From Cryptomeria japonica (lineage: Eukaryota > Streptophyta > Pinopsida > Cupressales > Cupressaceae): a stretch of DNA of 64,000 nucleotides. Shown one piece after another: positions 12,701 to 30,476 of this stretch. The DNA lies in contig NC_081406.1 of assembly GCF_030272615.1 (NCBI RefSeq), positions 460,998,072 to 461,062,071 of the forward strand, given 5' to 3'. The position numbers and the translations under genes are program-made. How positions within the stretch are numbered: the first letter of the stretch is position 1; each line of letters starts with the position of its first letter. The notes under the pieces are model-generated. The model made no database searches. It was not told where the DNA came from and worked only from the letters and a program-made list of their open reading frames with translations.

Positions 12701-15580
12701 GTTTAAATTTTATTGTTTTCATACCTCTCCCCATACTAAGCCATCTGGACAATGCCAATCCCACAGTGTCTCACAAAAGTCTCTTAGGACTCAAAGGCCA
12801 CTACACCCAACCAAAGGTGGACACACACTTCCTAAGGAAATGGGGACCTCCAATACCTTTATTTACTATCCTATAGGGTTAATAGACCTATTCCAATCAT
12901 CAAACATGATGTATTGAGAAAAATTAGTACTGCTGCTACAATTAGGCCTGTCACGCCTAGTAGCCCTACAAGTCTGAAAAACTTAAGGTTTCTTGTTAAT
13001 TTATCAAAAGACCTCTACAACTGAGAGTGGATTTTGTTTCATTCAAGTTATTTCCAAAGGATTCCAAAAGGGTTTGGGCAGATCCAATGTCTAAGGGTTA
13101 TAAACCCAACTTCACTCCTAGGCCTAATAGCCCTAATTAGGCCACCTTAACAAAGGAAGTATACTCAAAACCTACTGCCTAGGAAAATTAAGACCTGAGA
13201 CATGTGGGGGAAATGGATACAACATAAATTACCAAGTTATATCCCTTAGTTCCACCGCTATCATCATTTGTGGGGTTGGATGCATACCCAACCAAGGTGG
13301 TCACATAGAGATGCCCACCTCTAAAACTTCAAACCCTCGCCTTTACCTGTCACTTCCATACAAATGTTCTTGGAAATATTAAATTACATTGTCACCACTT
13401 TCTTCACCCCAAAGGCCATACAAATCCCATGAGGTATCAGCAAGAAAAACTCATATTTGTTGTCAAACCCTAGGTAGACTGTCAAATCTGGGGTACCTTC
13501 ACAAAAAACCACTTTTCTCATGGCTCCAGAAGAGTTAGAGGCTCAGAATTGTTGCATTGGAAAGGTAAGACATGTGAATTTCATATTCAAGAGGTTTTAT
13601 TCTCTAGAGAAATCCGTACTATATGGAATATGGGAAATAGCAGTAAAATGTAGGAAAAAGATAGATTTTTATTGGTTTCTTTGTTCACAAAACTTTCATT
13701 TTCCTTCAACAACCTTTCCAAAGGTTGGAATTAGACCTTTAATGACCCTTCCAATAGTTCTCAACTGGTTTTGGAAACCAACATGGTGGTTTGGAGGAAG
13801 TTTCAATTTTGGGTTAAAAGTTGTCATAGTTGCTTGACAACTTTTGACAACTTTTGACATTTTGTCCTCCTAAACACACCTAGACACTAATTGACCCCTA
13901 AGACACTTAAAACTCTTCAAATTCACTAAAAATTCCTTCAAGGCATGAATAACCCCAATTTCCATATACCCAAGGTGGTTTATAACACACCTACCTAGGG
14001 CATAGGCTTACAAGGTGGGGTGACTTATTACATCAACATGAAAATAAACCAAAACTATCCTTAAGTGTTTCAAAACCTGAAAACCAATCAAGAGGATTTT
14101 GATTCTTCAAGAATCCCATGATTTTAATTTGAAGATGCCCCTACATCAATTGGCTATAGTGAGATGACTTGAATGTGGACTGTCTATATCCACAAATCTA
14201 TGGTCATTTGTGCACTGGTATGTTGCACTCGGATGGGAGGAAGGAATATTAGAGTACCTAGATAGTTATATATTGCCACTCTTAGTGTGGGCCACTATTA
14301 AGGGATTCTTGAATGGTCATGGAAGGAATGCAATTTAGTTTACAGCAATGAAGTTCCCTCAGAGGGCATGATGCCAAGCTTTTTTTTGGGGAGTTACCTC
14401 CCCATTTGATGGGGAAGTTACAACTTTTTGGACAAGACTTGGCTTTGATTGTGAAAGTTATACTTGCATGATTATGAAAGGATATAAGTTTTACACATAG
14501 GATCTAGATGCTTTCTTTCCTTACCTATGTGGGGAAATATTTTCCTTCAAATCATGCCCAGCCGAGGTAAACCTCTTTGTAATAATAATAACAAGCATTT
14601 CTTTAACAAAGTAAATTATATATAAGAGTAGTATATGCCTGGATTTACAAAAGTGTCATGCAGAATGTAGATCTATACCTTGTTACTTAAAAATAGAAGT
14701 TCTTCTCTGTGTTCATTTTTCCATGATATAACTTGACCTCGGGCAACCTTTTGACTGTCAAGAAGTGATTGCCTCAGATGAAAGTAGTGATAAATGTCAC
14801 TATCAACAAAAGAACAACCAATAAATGATAAATTTGTAGTGAGATCATAGTGCCTAAATCAGTCTAAAAGCTTATAAGGATCAAAACCAAGACATATAAG
14901 CTTCAAGAACAATTTGAGAGCATCAAAGTCATCTACCAGACATTAGAAATTGTCAAATCAATGACACATTCATATCAAGCATCTTTACTTTTTTGAAAAG
15001 TAGACCACATATCAAATCTAGATGACACCATAGTGACTTTGATTTCCTCTTGCAAGATATTCCTCCATCATGTATTTCTTCATCGAAGTTCAAATTTTCT
15101 TCTTCAAGGGCTCTCAATTATTCTCTATATAGGATTTTTCATGTCTATGAGATCCACTTCATTGGGAGGCCTACTTAAACATTTCACATCTGTTTGTGGA
15201 CTCTCACCTTTCAAACATTTCACATCTTATAATTGAGCTTTGCTTTGTTTCAATAATAGTTTAATATTCTCTACTTAACAGGGCCAACCACATGAAGGTG
15301 GAAGCTCATTTGTCCCCTCCCCCCCCCCTAACATCACTCTAAATTCCCCGTTAACATCTAACATTCATTCATTCTTTCATTCATTCTTTCATCCACTATT
15401 AAAATATAACATTTATTCATTATCACATAACGTTCATTAACACATAAAATTCATTAACTTTCATTAAAATGCAACATTCATCAATAATCATTAACACATA
15501 TCATTCATGAACATTCATTAGCACATAATTACATTCATTACACATAAAAATCAGTCATTATCAAATAAGGTAGATTACAA
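9716..15580. other. Non-coding left arm of the CACTA element
   Basis: I find no recognisable protein domain in either strand. Open frames such as 13520-13837 and 12399-12656 do not resemble any family I know. The stretch from about 10000 to 12700 has the texture of a retrotransposon LTR (see 11283-11475), but I cannot find a primer site or matching second LTR. A run of seven C at 15322-15330 and ATTCATT-type repeats at 15360-15560 are simple sequence. Confidence 0.6.
11283..11475 (+). promoter_or_regulatory. Possible LTR-like Pol II promoter
   Basis: CTCATTGGTTATAA (CCAAT-type box) at about 11283 is followed about 170 bases on by a TATA box in GGTCTATAAAAGGCCTAG (about 11446-11463). GCCCTAATTAGGG precedes it. 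This layout resembles U3 promoters of plant LTR retrotransposons. No ORF follows, so it may be a solo or degraded LTR. Confidence 0.3.
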
Positions 15581-18500
15581 TCATTTCTTTCTTTGTTTTT
15601 TTTTTGAAGCTATGAAAAGACTAAGTGGAACATCGGTTTCTTCATCATTTCCCCCATCTACGGATGCTATGCCCTCTTCTCGTGCTCTTGATGTATGCCT
15701 AGTCCTATACAAAGGACGAGGATGCTGAACCAAAGGGGGGTCCTCTGCAATAACAAAGAATTGGGTTAAATTCAAAACATTTTTTTATTATTGTTACAAG
15801 TATTTCATTAATTTAAAGAACAAAACCATTACACTCTTTACCTAATGGGGCCACATCATTTTGTCTAGCCTCAACCTCAACATGCTGAGCACCCTCTAGA
15901 TCCTCTGGAGTTGAAATACGAAATGCTACATTAATCAATACACCAATTGCAATTAAATTTGTTTAAAGGAATAACAGTGGTCCTCTTTACCTGATTGGGG
16001 AACATCACATTCCTGATGTTGTCTACCTAGATCATGCTCCACTTGGTCACCACCGACTACATGCTCTAAAATATTAACAATAAAGGTTACATTAATTACT
16101 ACACTAATTTTCAATTTAAGATGTTTAATTGTATTAATAATTATATAAAAAAATTTGAATAGCAAATGAATACCTCCACTACTAGGATGCACATTCAGAC
16201 CTTCATGTACAGGTTCTGTTCCATGATTATCATGCTGCATTGCAATGTCACGTGTAGTGTTATCATTGCTTGCTTATTTTAAAAAAATATAGTCACTTTA
16301 TGTTGAAACTTAACATCAAATAGATTATTGGTTAAGTATTCAATTTGAAATAATTTTCATTTAGCTTAATTACCATTGTGACAGATGCATCAGAATCTCA
16401 TGTTTGCCCACTCAATTCTCATAGCCATTCAGCCACAGCTATATAGCCTTTCTGGTAGCCAATTCTCTTGTCATCTTCCGTGGGTTCTCTATTGAATTCA
16501 GAGCCCTGCATTTTTGCTTAGTATTGTGAATTTTGCTTATATTGTTTAATAAAAAAAAAATTGTTTACAATTTATAAATATTTTGATGTGATACTTAATT
16601 TACTAATTCTTACAATTCATGCGGCAAGTTTCATATAACCACCAGAGCCGAGTTTGTGTTGCCCATGCTTTTCTTGTCTTGCCTTGGTTGCCTTTGACAT
16701 GTCACTCAATCTATGAAAAGTTTGAAATATGTTTGATTATATAACTATAATGAATAATTAGTACATATTCATATTCTTAATAGTATCACATACCTTCTTC
16801 TGGCATTTAGTGGTGTATTTCCTTTTTTCCTTTCAATTCTCTCCTTTGCATCCAAAATCAGGTCCTTCCACTCCCTCTCTAGAATCATGGGGGGATGCTC
16901 ATACTTTACATTGTTCTCTAAATGTGTCCTGTATTGGTCCCTCACATACTTCAGATATGTGCCAACTTTTTCCAGGAGCTTAGTCTTGTCGAATGTGTCA
17001 TTTCCAAACAACCCTACCATACAGTTTGTGAGTTCATCTTTTAACTTTTTTTCTTGGTCATTCCACCTTAGAAGAAAAAACAAACCTGTTAGATTTAGAA
17101 AGAAATTGAAGCTACCTTTGATATAGTTCAAGAAATGGATAAAAGGAAAACTATTCTAGCAATGATATGAAATCAAAATAGTGGATAAGGGTTAGTTCAT
17201 GTATGATGTTCCACCTTTTACGTATGGTGGGCCCAGATATCTGCAATGAAATGTCATTAAGATTTTTATAAAAAATATCATTTCCTAAAAAAAAAAACAC
17301 GGGATCATTAGTCCAAAATGAGTGATCAGTAAGTAAATTACAATTAGACTATATATAATAATATTTTTAAAGTACCTGGAAACTTCTGTATCTTCAAGGG
17401 AATCAATTCTTCATCACTCACCACCAATGTGGCCTGCAACGTTCCTGTACTAGCAATACGGGAAGATCTAGGAAATGATGGTATGTTATCAGTAGTACTC
17501 ACCTCTGGCACATCCTCATGTGCATCTCCTGCCACAGTAAATGAATCCACTATGAAATGCCTCCAAGAAAGAACACTTCAAGGGTAATAAACACATAATG
17601 AAAGAGAGAGAAAAAGAGGGATCTACCACTAGTGGGCGGGTCAACCTGAGCCGATGCAACAGACAATGTCTGCATGCTACGTGTTGCCGACATTGTAGTC
17701 GGCAATACAGTTGGGCTCGACCTCAGACCCATGTCAGCACTTGAAGAGTAATACATTAAATATGTAAAACATTAAAAAAGAAAGTTCACAAGTCCAAAGG
17801 AGTGGTTTTAATATATAGAACATGGTCATCACCTGAACTACTCGCAATACCCTGATCATCGCCACCAGGATGATGAGGCCCTATAAATTTCTATAAAAAC
17901 AACACATACATATTTTAGTTAATGACATAAAAGAGATAAAAATATAAACCATTATTGAACTTTTGTTATGATTAAAGCTTTCATTACTGCTTGCAAGTTT
18001 TCCATTGTCGTCAACAATAGTTGCACCCTCTTTGTTATCTCATCAATCTAAGGACTTATGGTTGCCAAATCAAGAATCTCTTGCCTAATTTTTCTAATAT
18101 TCTTATGTACAAATTGCATAGGGTTTGTGATAAGTGCAATGTCATCAACGCATAACACTGTTGAGTGCTCCACATCCCTATGGAGGTGATGAGGTACTGC
18201 AGGTTCCTTTCTCTTATCCCGAACATCTGTCTGTGACAAGAATATAATTAACACTATCAAAATTACTTCAAAACACTTAAGAAAAGATCATAATGTAACA
18301 GTTTGATTCTATCTAATTTGTATAATTACAATGAGGTTTACCTGCTCCATAGAAGTGTTGGGACCTACACCCCTATCTGTGCTATGTGGTGGATCCATGT
18401 GGCCCTGTGACAAAGAAAAAATATAAAAACATTAGCGAAATGAAACCAATAGACTTAGCAAAAAAACTTAATAATACAATGGTTTATTGGATTCATTAAT

Positions 18501-19499
18501 TGGAAGTTGGCTTAAATGGTATATATATAGTACGTACCACCCCCATGATAGTAACTTTGTTTGTATCTATACAATTCAAATTGTAATTGATTAGCAGCTC
18601 TTCCCCTGCACTTATTGATTTTATCGCACATACAAACACACAATTTCCCTCACGTGCCTCAAATATGCAATTGTGTTGCTTATTAGTTGACCCAAGTCGT
18701 GTACTATTTATAAAACCTGCAATATTCCATGTTGCTTTTGGCCTTCCATCAATGTATACAGCCACTCGTTTACTTTGATCATTATCTTTTTGTTGTATAT
18801 AATTGGCTGATAGTGCATACCTACACATACTTTTTTTATATCGAACAATCTGCATCCAATCATTATAATTGTAACAAGGTCCAACAAACTCCATCAATTC
18901 AGCAACTTTGTTGTAACAGACCTTTATGCTGTCCATGGAAAATAGGCCCAAACCATGTAACGATGAAGGTGCTATGCGATATATCTTCTCATTAACACAA
19001 AAATCAGTGTTTATTGGATGAAGCTCCTTGGGTACACATTGTTTCAGTAGATGTTTGTACCTCAAGGGCACCTCAATGTCGCCTTTGGTCTCATCATCAT
19101 AAGAACATGACCCCCCTTGAGCAAGAAAAAATTCCATGCATTTATTGAATTTTCTTCTAATCTTTTGACCTCTAGTTGATCTCCCTATTTGAGATCTACT
19201 ACATGTCTCACTTTCCTCTTCTATTCCTGCATTTCCCTCACTCAAGGAAGACACATCTGACAAATACCTATTTGGTGATACCTGTGCACCATCAAATGAG
19301 AGATTTAGTTGGTAATGAGAGAGATATTTTGCAAATGAGGGTAATATTGATGAAGAAGTTGAACATAAAGTTGACCTTGAGATTAAAATTTGAGTAAGTC
19401 CAACTGGGGCCTCAAGTGTTGATAACTGTATTAGATTTGCTGCTAATGTTGATGTTTGAAAAACTGAGGAAGTTTGTTTTTCTTGTAATCTTTAAGAAA
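15581..19499 (-). pseudogene. CACTA second gene: SET-like domain fused to a TnpA-type region
   Basis: Multi-exon, minus strand, downstream of the transposase. The large exon 18538-19499 is open throughout. It shows SET features: HGLGLFS, then YALSANY, IAGFINSTRLGSTNKQHNC (in the place of FINHSCxPNC), VFVCAIKSISAGEELLINYN with the C-terminal Tyr. Phase-0 junctions lead to 18342-18404 and to an exon starting at 18230 (TDVRDKRKEPAVPHH). Further exons include about 17629-17741, 17377-17551 and 16795-17066 (WNDQEKKLKDELTNCMVGLF, then charged and helical), 16620-16711 (KATKARQEKHGQHKLGSGGY), 16382-16505, and a last exon 15581-15743 ending KKKQRKK, a nuclear-localisation-like tail. The later part resembles the second protein of En/Spm elements (Transposase_24-like). 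The 5' start is unresolved. Several TGA/TAG stops in later exons; SET exon intact. Known SET domains methylate lysine; activity here is unproven. Confidence 0.65.
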
Positions 19500-19599
19500 T
19501 ATATTATTTCTATAAGGTGTATTGACTTATACCTGTCGATCCATGAGACTGTGCAGGATCCTCGTCAAAGGGGTTCAGGTTCCTGCACCAACAATTGAG

Positions 19600-19910
19600 C
19601 ATCATAAGCATTACATTTGTAATTTGATAAACAATAAATACTGCAGTATCATAAGCATCATAAGCATCATAAGCATCACATATGTATCATCATATATGTA
19701 ATTGAGCATCATAAGAATCACATATGTATCATCATAAACATGTAATCCATCACATACGTATCATAAATCACCATCCATCACATAGCTAATAAGTAGTCCA
19801 CATTCCATAAATAAACACAAAGTTCAAAAAATGTCACATGTATCATCATAAGGATGTAATCCATCACATATGTATTTTAAATCACCATCTATCACATAGC
19901 TAGAGGTGCA
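19600..19910. repeat. CATAAGCAT-type minisatellite between the two CACTA genes
   Basis: Repeats of ATCATAAGCATCATAAGC and longer variants with CACATATGTATCATCAT and TGTAATCCATCACAT (for example 19740 and 19855). It fills the intergenic space between the transposase end and the SET-like gene. No coding signal. Confidence 0.7.
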
Positions 19911-20050
19911 TCATGAATTAATTAAGTAATGGCATTAGAATTCAAAACATATGAATTATTTATGTAACCATATAAGTCAAATCAATTTCTATCAAGATAT
20001 CAATATTAAATAGATAATATAATAATCGCATCTCATACATTTCATTCATG

Positions 20051-24432
<4,382 letters not shown>

Positions 24433-24679
24433 GGTCTTTCTTCACAAGCAAAAAAATCAGGCTATGGAAACTTCAGTGCAAAAGCTTCACAAAAATTGCA
24501 AATCGAACCAAAACCATTGAACTTAATAGAGAACGTATATAATGTAGCTGATTGTGTGAATTTCTGAGTATTGTGTCTACAAATTCTTACTAAAAGTTTG
24601 CCTGTTGTAGACTTTCTGAGAGACATTTTTGAGTATTCTAAGCAAAGCATTTATTTAAACATACACTTATTCATCCACA
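24433..24679. other. Sequence 5' of the CACTA transposase start
   Basis: About 250 bases right of the transposase ATG (24432). This should hold its 5' untranslated region and promoter, but I see no convincing TATA box or other defined element. Confidence 0.3.
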
Positions 24680-25960
24680 TTGCAAGGATAACAATACAAG
24701 GTTCACATATTGGTCTAAGAGGATGCCATGGTCACACAAGGTAACCAAGAACCATATGAAATGATGGTCGTCTTGAATCCACACACAACTAGGGAGGATC
24801 CATACGATTATGTATGACTTCCCCCTTGTTTGTTTAATGGGATTAGCCAGCTCCAAGACATAGCCATCAATAATCACTAAGAATGTACAAGTGGATCGTA
24901 GCTACCCATACAACAAACACTTACCCCTATCCTCAAATTTTCCCAATGTTTGATTCCTTCTATACACTCATCCAAGGTTATCTATTTCGATCTTGGTGAG
25001 GAATCACATCACAACAAAGAAGGCAACATTTAAAAATAGCAAGAGTTTCACTAAACTACCAAAGATCATAAATATTGAAAGAAAGAAAAAATAGTAACAA
25101 TAATAAGTCAAATAAATGTGTTCAATTCCAATAGCAAATAAAACATAGCCACAATACCTACACAATAGAGAAAACTCACAATAGTAATTAAACTAATTCA
25201 AGCAAGATAAAATAAAATTGTTGGCCAATGCAACAAAGATGAGAGATCATCAATAATTGAAGGAAACTTCACAATCCTTAAAAGTGCACATTACATAACT
25301 ATACGACTAGAAATTGTGGCTAAATAGAGTGAAGATTCATCATGACTCCGATAATAGTCCATCATGTGTGCATTTGTGGCATGAACACAAAAACTCCCAC
25401 ACAGCATGGCCATGTACCTAATGGAGAATACATGCCTAGGCTACATGCCCCAAAAACATGACTATAATAATAGTCCCTCATGCATGCATTTGTGGCCTGC
25501 ACACTACAAATCCTAACATATCATGGCAATACACCTCATAGAGAAGACACACATAGGGCCACATTGCACATAGCAACGTGCCTCACAAAGAAGACATGCA
25601 TAGGGCACATGCCACATAGCCTATTTGCTAATCGAGGATACTTGTTGGAGTCAAACTAGCTAGAAGAACCACTAGAAGGTCACCTAGGAGCTCCACATGG
25701 ATGAAAAAGAGAGGCCATGTGCAACCAAATAGGTCACAATGCTCCAGTGACCATGATCCATTTGACCAACTGATGAAGATACCTAACACCAAGAAGATTG
25801 ATTTCTATGAGTCGAGAGACTCCTACTTGTCTAGTGTTCTTAATGAGCAGCCCTAGGAGTAGGAAGAATATGAAGGAACTCTATCCATGGTACATGAGGC
25901 TTTACATTGATGGTTGACAAATATCCGATGGTGAGCCACTTCTAGGGAAACTTTGTTGGT
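24680..25960. repeat. Divergent relative of the LARD internal domain inside the CACTA element
   Basis: 24880-25020 aligns by eye to 41640-41790 and 57010-57150: GATCGTAGCTACCCATACA / GATCCTAGCTGTCTCACAGC, then CCCCTATCCTC, then ACACTCATCCAAGG / ACACTCAACCAAGACC, then TTGGTGAGGAATCACAT / TTGGAGAGGAATTCACAT. Further right, CATGGC, CACCTC and GCATAGGGCACATGCC-like words recall 57470-57620. It is much more diverged than the copies at 40818 and 56181. No ORF. Confidence 0.55.
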
Positions 25961-28900
25961 GTGTAGCTAGATCTATAATAACATTAGAACAAATTATTAA
26001 CTGAGAAAAAAGTGAAATATTTTATTAAAAAATGAAATGAAAAACTTATAGTTTTATTTATCTATCCATATGTTGCGTAGACTCCAACCACACATAGCAT
26101 GTGCAACAGGGGTCTTGGATGCTTAGATGAATTAACGCGACCCCACAAGTAAGCCTTAGACAAGACTACACTGAGCAAAGTGGACCAATTTAGGCTCTAG
26201 AAAAGTAAAGTAGATGGTGAGAAATTTATATTTCCAAATCAAGATAAATGACTATAAATGCCATCTTTTAAAGAAAATGATATTCAAGATGTGGCTTATA
26301 GTTACATAAATTTGTGTTTGGACCCCAACTTCTAATCTTTCCACCAAGGTTTAGAAGATTGAATACTCATTTTGTGAATCATATCAAGTAGAATATCCTC
26401 TATAACAATTTCAAAAGTCTCATGATCGTAATTAGAAAGGGATAACTTAGCCTTTGTCTCAATTGATGACATGAGACTCAAAATTTCTAGAGAATAAATC
26501 CTTTGGGCATTGGATATATTTTTTGTGAAATTACATGGCCCTCACCCATTGCAAGTGAGCCAAAGGATGACCTTGATATTGTAAAAGAGGAAACATCAAA
26601 TGTTCTACTACCTAAAGGAAATGACATCTCAAAAATTGAAACTAGTCAAGACAAGTGAAGGTTTAGCAACCTCCCAAGTGCTCCATATACTTTTAGCCAC
26701 AAAACCTCCATTGATGTGATTAAAATCCTTCATGGTGAGAAATGTTTAAAAACTAATCCTTCTAATATTGAGACAAAGAGATTTGGACATGAAGTGTTAG
26801 CTTTGTTTGCCAACTCATTGTTGTTGGCAATGTGGAAAAATATAGAAAATAATTTTTATTTGCAAGGTTCTACATTAATGTGGATGAGGAGAAGGTGCTT
26901 CCTTCTCCAATTACATTATCATTTAGGTTGGGAGTTTGGGTGTAATAGATCAAATATATGGTCTCTTTGGTTTTTGAAATTAATATTTCATGGTTGGCCA
27001 TGCCTCTCATGGGTTTAAGGTTGGAAATCATCTTCATCCAAATAAGGAGGATGAGATTAGACACATTCTAAATATGTCATTCTTGGTTTCAATTTGTGAA
27101 TGAGCTTAGTAAGTGGTTTTTTCCTAGAGGAGTATGCCTCAATAAGTCTAGTGAAACTCATTGGGGGAAATGATCTATGGACTCAAACAAGGAAAATACG
27201 TAACTAATGTAATGAGAAGAGCTTTAAGGGTCCCCCTCTCCCCTTGGATCATATCTTAGAATTGAAGAAAATCATATTTTTATTGAAGCTAAGGATATGG
27301 ATGCTTGCAAGGTATAGAGTTCCTTGGTGAAGTTCTAGTCACTTTAAGTTGTGAGTTTTGTAGATATTTTGGGAATTTTTCCTATATTTGTTTCTAGTGC
27401 CAGTAATAGAGTGATATTCAGTTTTTTTTGTTTTGTTTTGTTGTTGGCTCTATGTGAGCACTTCTATTACCTTTTGGCTTTTTGCTTGTCTCTTTCTATG
27501 CTATATACAAGGGTGAGGCCCTTTCAAAACTCCCTTTTCAAATTCATATAGCTGTATCCTAAAGCATTCAACTTAATAAAAAATATTTGCTGAAAACACA
27601 TACTTACATATACCATGGTCTTTTGCCACCCAAGTACTAGTGCTACACATTTTTAGTAGATTGATAAAAAGATATACAATCATTCAACAAAAAATGTTAA
27701 AATGTATCTTTCACAAGCTATACCTACAACCTCTAAAGTATTTTTTTAGTGGAAATTAAAGACTTACAAAATTAAATAAAATATAAGACAAATGGAAAAA
27801 AGCATAATCATGCCAATCTATCTGAATTTAACACCTTCATTAATTGTCCTCTCGGTATATATTTTTGATATAGATACAAAGTACTTGTTCTTTGAATAAT
27901 ATTTCCAATATGAATATTTGTTTTCTTAACACAAATGTTTTACTTTCTACTCCAAATTAATTAAAATGTCCTAGTCCTTATTGTAAGTTTGCAAAATGAA
28001 TTTGTGCTAGATTCTTGAGGTTATTGCATCGAGGTAGTATCATAATGAATTTGCATCTAGAGGCAACCTACAATGAGGACCTATATAGATCGTTGACCAT
28101 TGAGGCAATGGAGTGAGCATGAGAACATCCCTGAATTTGTTGAGCTTAATCTTAGTCTCAATGCAACGAGCATGTGAAAATCATTGAATTTGTACAATTG
28201 AATTTTCATCTTGAGGTAGCTTGCTGTGAGCTCTTGTGCAGATCATTGATCATTGAGGTAGTGCAGTGAGCTATGAGCAGATCAGTGAAGTTGTGGAGTT
28301 GATGGTTAAGCAATTCATTAGTTAAAACTAAAATGAACCTATAGAATTTGATGTAGGAGCATCAGGGAGAATTTGGAAGATTTGTAAATCCTTATTATGT
28401 CATAAAGAGGGCTATTAGAGAGTACGACATTCTATCTCAGTTCATTATTTGGTCTTGTTGTTTGGATAGTAGGTAGTGGTGGTATTAGGGAGTGTTCTTT
28501 GAGTGTCTAGAGATTTGAGCTACCACAAAGATGTTTGGTGATGATAGGGTGAAAATTGTGTTATTTTACTTGATTAGGGAGTCAATGGGGAGTGTCGCAT
28601 TCTGCTGCACTTGAGAGTTATGATTTTTAGTTTGGATGGAGATTATGTCTACACACGTTTCATATTTCAGAGTTTTGGAGTTGAGCCTCATCGAGCAGAA
28701 AGTTTGATGTGATAGAGTTGTGCAAAGTTGTCGACTATTTGTTCCACATTGATGTAGCCAGAGGTTTGTAACGTGTTCTCATCGAAGATAGTATGTGGGT
28801 GACCATTGGGACTAGATGTATTTACATTGGGTAACACATATTGTGTTCTTTCCTTTGGAGTAACATGTGGGGTTTTGGGCTTGGCCTATTACATGTTTGG

Positions 28901-30442
28901 TGAAGGTTTATACTTTTAGTCGACTCAATTTTTTTTTGAAGAATTGTGGATGATATATATGAGTGACTTGTGATTTTTCCAAGTACGGAGAAAAGAGAGT
29001 GAGTAACTAGAAGTAAGAAAGCAAAATCAGAAGTTAGGAAAGAGAAATGATGTGTGGGAGATGAGAGAAGCAACTGAGTTAGCAAGTGAAGGATTGAGAT
29101 ATAGGCCTCCTTGTGGATATGCCATAGAGTTTACTTGATATTATTGTAACCTTGGGCTACAACCAAACTTGTATAAAGCTCTAGTGGCAAATATTATGAG
29201 TTTTTGTTATCTAACATAAGAAGGTGAATCTTGAAGATTCTTTTTTTTTCCCTTTGAAGGTTTTCCAAAGATAATCCTTATGTCTTGAGGCTTCGTTGTG
29301 TGGATTATTTTTTTGCATCTTTTTGTTGTTTTATGTTAGAATTATGTTCCCAATCATTGAGGTTACAAGGTTGGACAATTTTTTCAAGTATCCAAAAATA
29401 AAGTATCCTCAATTAAAGATCAGAGCAAAACAAATGAGTGATCAAAATCTGATCAAGTTCATTTGTTTGTACAAGTGAAGGCAAGTAAAACTTGATCTTC
29501 CAAATCACCTTATGCAAATGGAACTTTAATCATCGATTTGGGAGTGAAGGTTTTGTTCACATAAGGATGAGGTAATACAAATGGAGAACCTAAGACCGAC
29601 TTGATGCAATGTGAATGAATGATGAGGGGCAGATTTTTTTATACAAATGAATAAGAAAAAGCATCAAGACCTTGTGATACCAATGAAAGGGAAATGATCG
29701 ATTGAATTGAGGAATACCAAAAATTCAAAATCTAGATGCAATTGAAATTGCAAACACTGAGGGAACAAGCTTTGCTCTGCCTGTGGTTCGAAAGCCGACT
29801 GTAAATCGGTGTATCTAATTGTGGTTTGGAAGCCGACTGTGAGTGTAGTTGTTCCTAGGTGCCCCCCAGTTAACTAGGAGTGTGAAGAAGCTGCCTAGTT
29901 ATATCTAAATATATAGATATAGAAATAGATAAGTAGATGAGGGAGGCTACGCATTTGTCATCAATGCCAATATTAGTGAAGGAAGAAAAAACAAGGTGGT
30001 CTGATTGTCTTAAAAAAGTTCATAATAGTGAACTCATCAAACAAAGAAGATCAAAATACAGATTTGTTTACACAAAAGAATGAGAAAACACCGAATTGAT
30101 TGCACAAAAGAAACATTCAAAATCTGCCCAAGTGAAAAATTGCAAAGGAACCTAATTAATATGGCTGATCAAGTTAAGGATTGCAAAGCAAGCTTAAATG
30201 GCCGATCAAATCAAATCTTGAAAAGGTCCTTCTAAATGCTGCCAAAAACCTTACCTTGCTTGCAGTGCAGAGATCGCTCCGATGGGGGGGCGCAGCGTCT
30301 TCGGTTTGCTTTCTCACAATGAAAATGCATTGTGGCTTTTTTTTTTAATATAATGCTTGAGGTCGTCGGAATTCTAACGAACACGGGCATTTAAAAAAAA
30401 AAATCAAATTTTCACACAATGCTCCTTGTCCGTCGGAAACCT
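25961..30442. other. Non-coding right arm of the CACTA element
   Basis: No recognisable coding region. An open frame at 26716-27018 (plus) gives a Trp/Leu-rich protein with no family likeness. A loose tandem repeat of about 155 bp is visible at about 28087 and 28240 (GATCRTTGAYCATTGAGG, then GTGAGC). The phrase AAGCCGACTGT is repeated at about 29790 and 29831. Poly-A/T runs and CGTCGG motifs appear near 30340-30440 as the right subterminal region begins. Confidence 0.6.
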
Positions 30443-30473
30443 CCGTCAGAATTTGACCCCAAATGTATTAGTC
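30443..30473 (-). repeat. CACTA terminal inverted repeat, right
   Basis: On the minus strand it reads GACTAATACATTTGGGGTCA followed by AATTCTGACGG and matches the left terminus imperfectly. The TTA at 30474-30476 is the second target duplication. Confidence 0.83.
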
Positions 30474-30476
30474 TTA
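30474..30476. repeat. TTA target-site duplication of the CACTA element, right copy
   Basis: TTA identical to 9088-9090. Confidence 0.83.

Noticed and set aside
13520-13837. 105-residue plus-strand frame
   Set aside because: No family likeness and no support from neighbouring sequence.
19533-19582. Possible first exon of the SET-like gene
   Set aside because: Splice sites look good but no phase joins it to the SET frame without a stop, so the gene start is left open.
26716-27018. 100-residue plus-strand frame in the CACTA right arm
   Set aside because: No domain, no splice or codon signal; likely chance.
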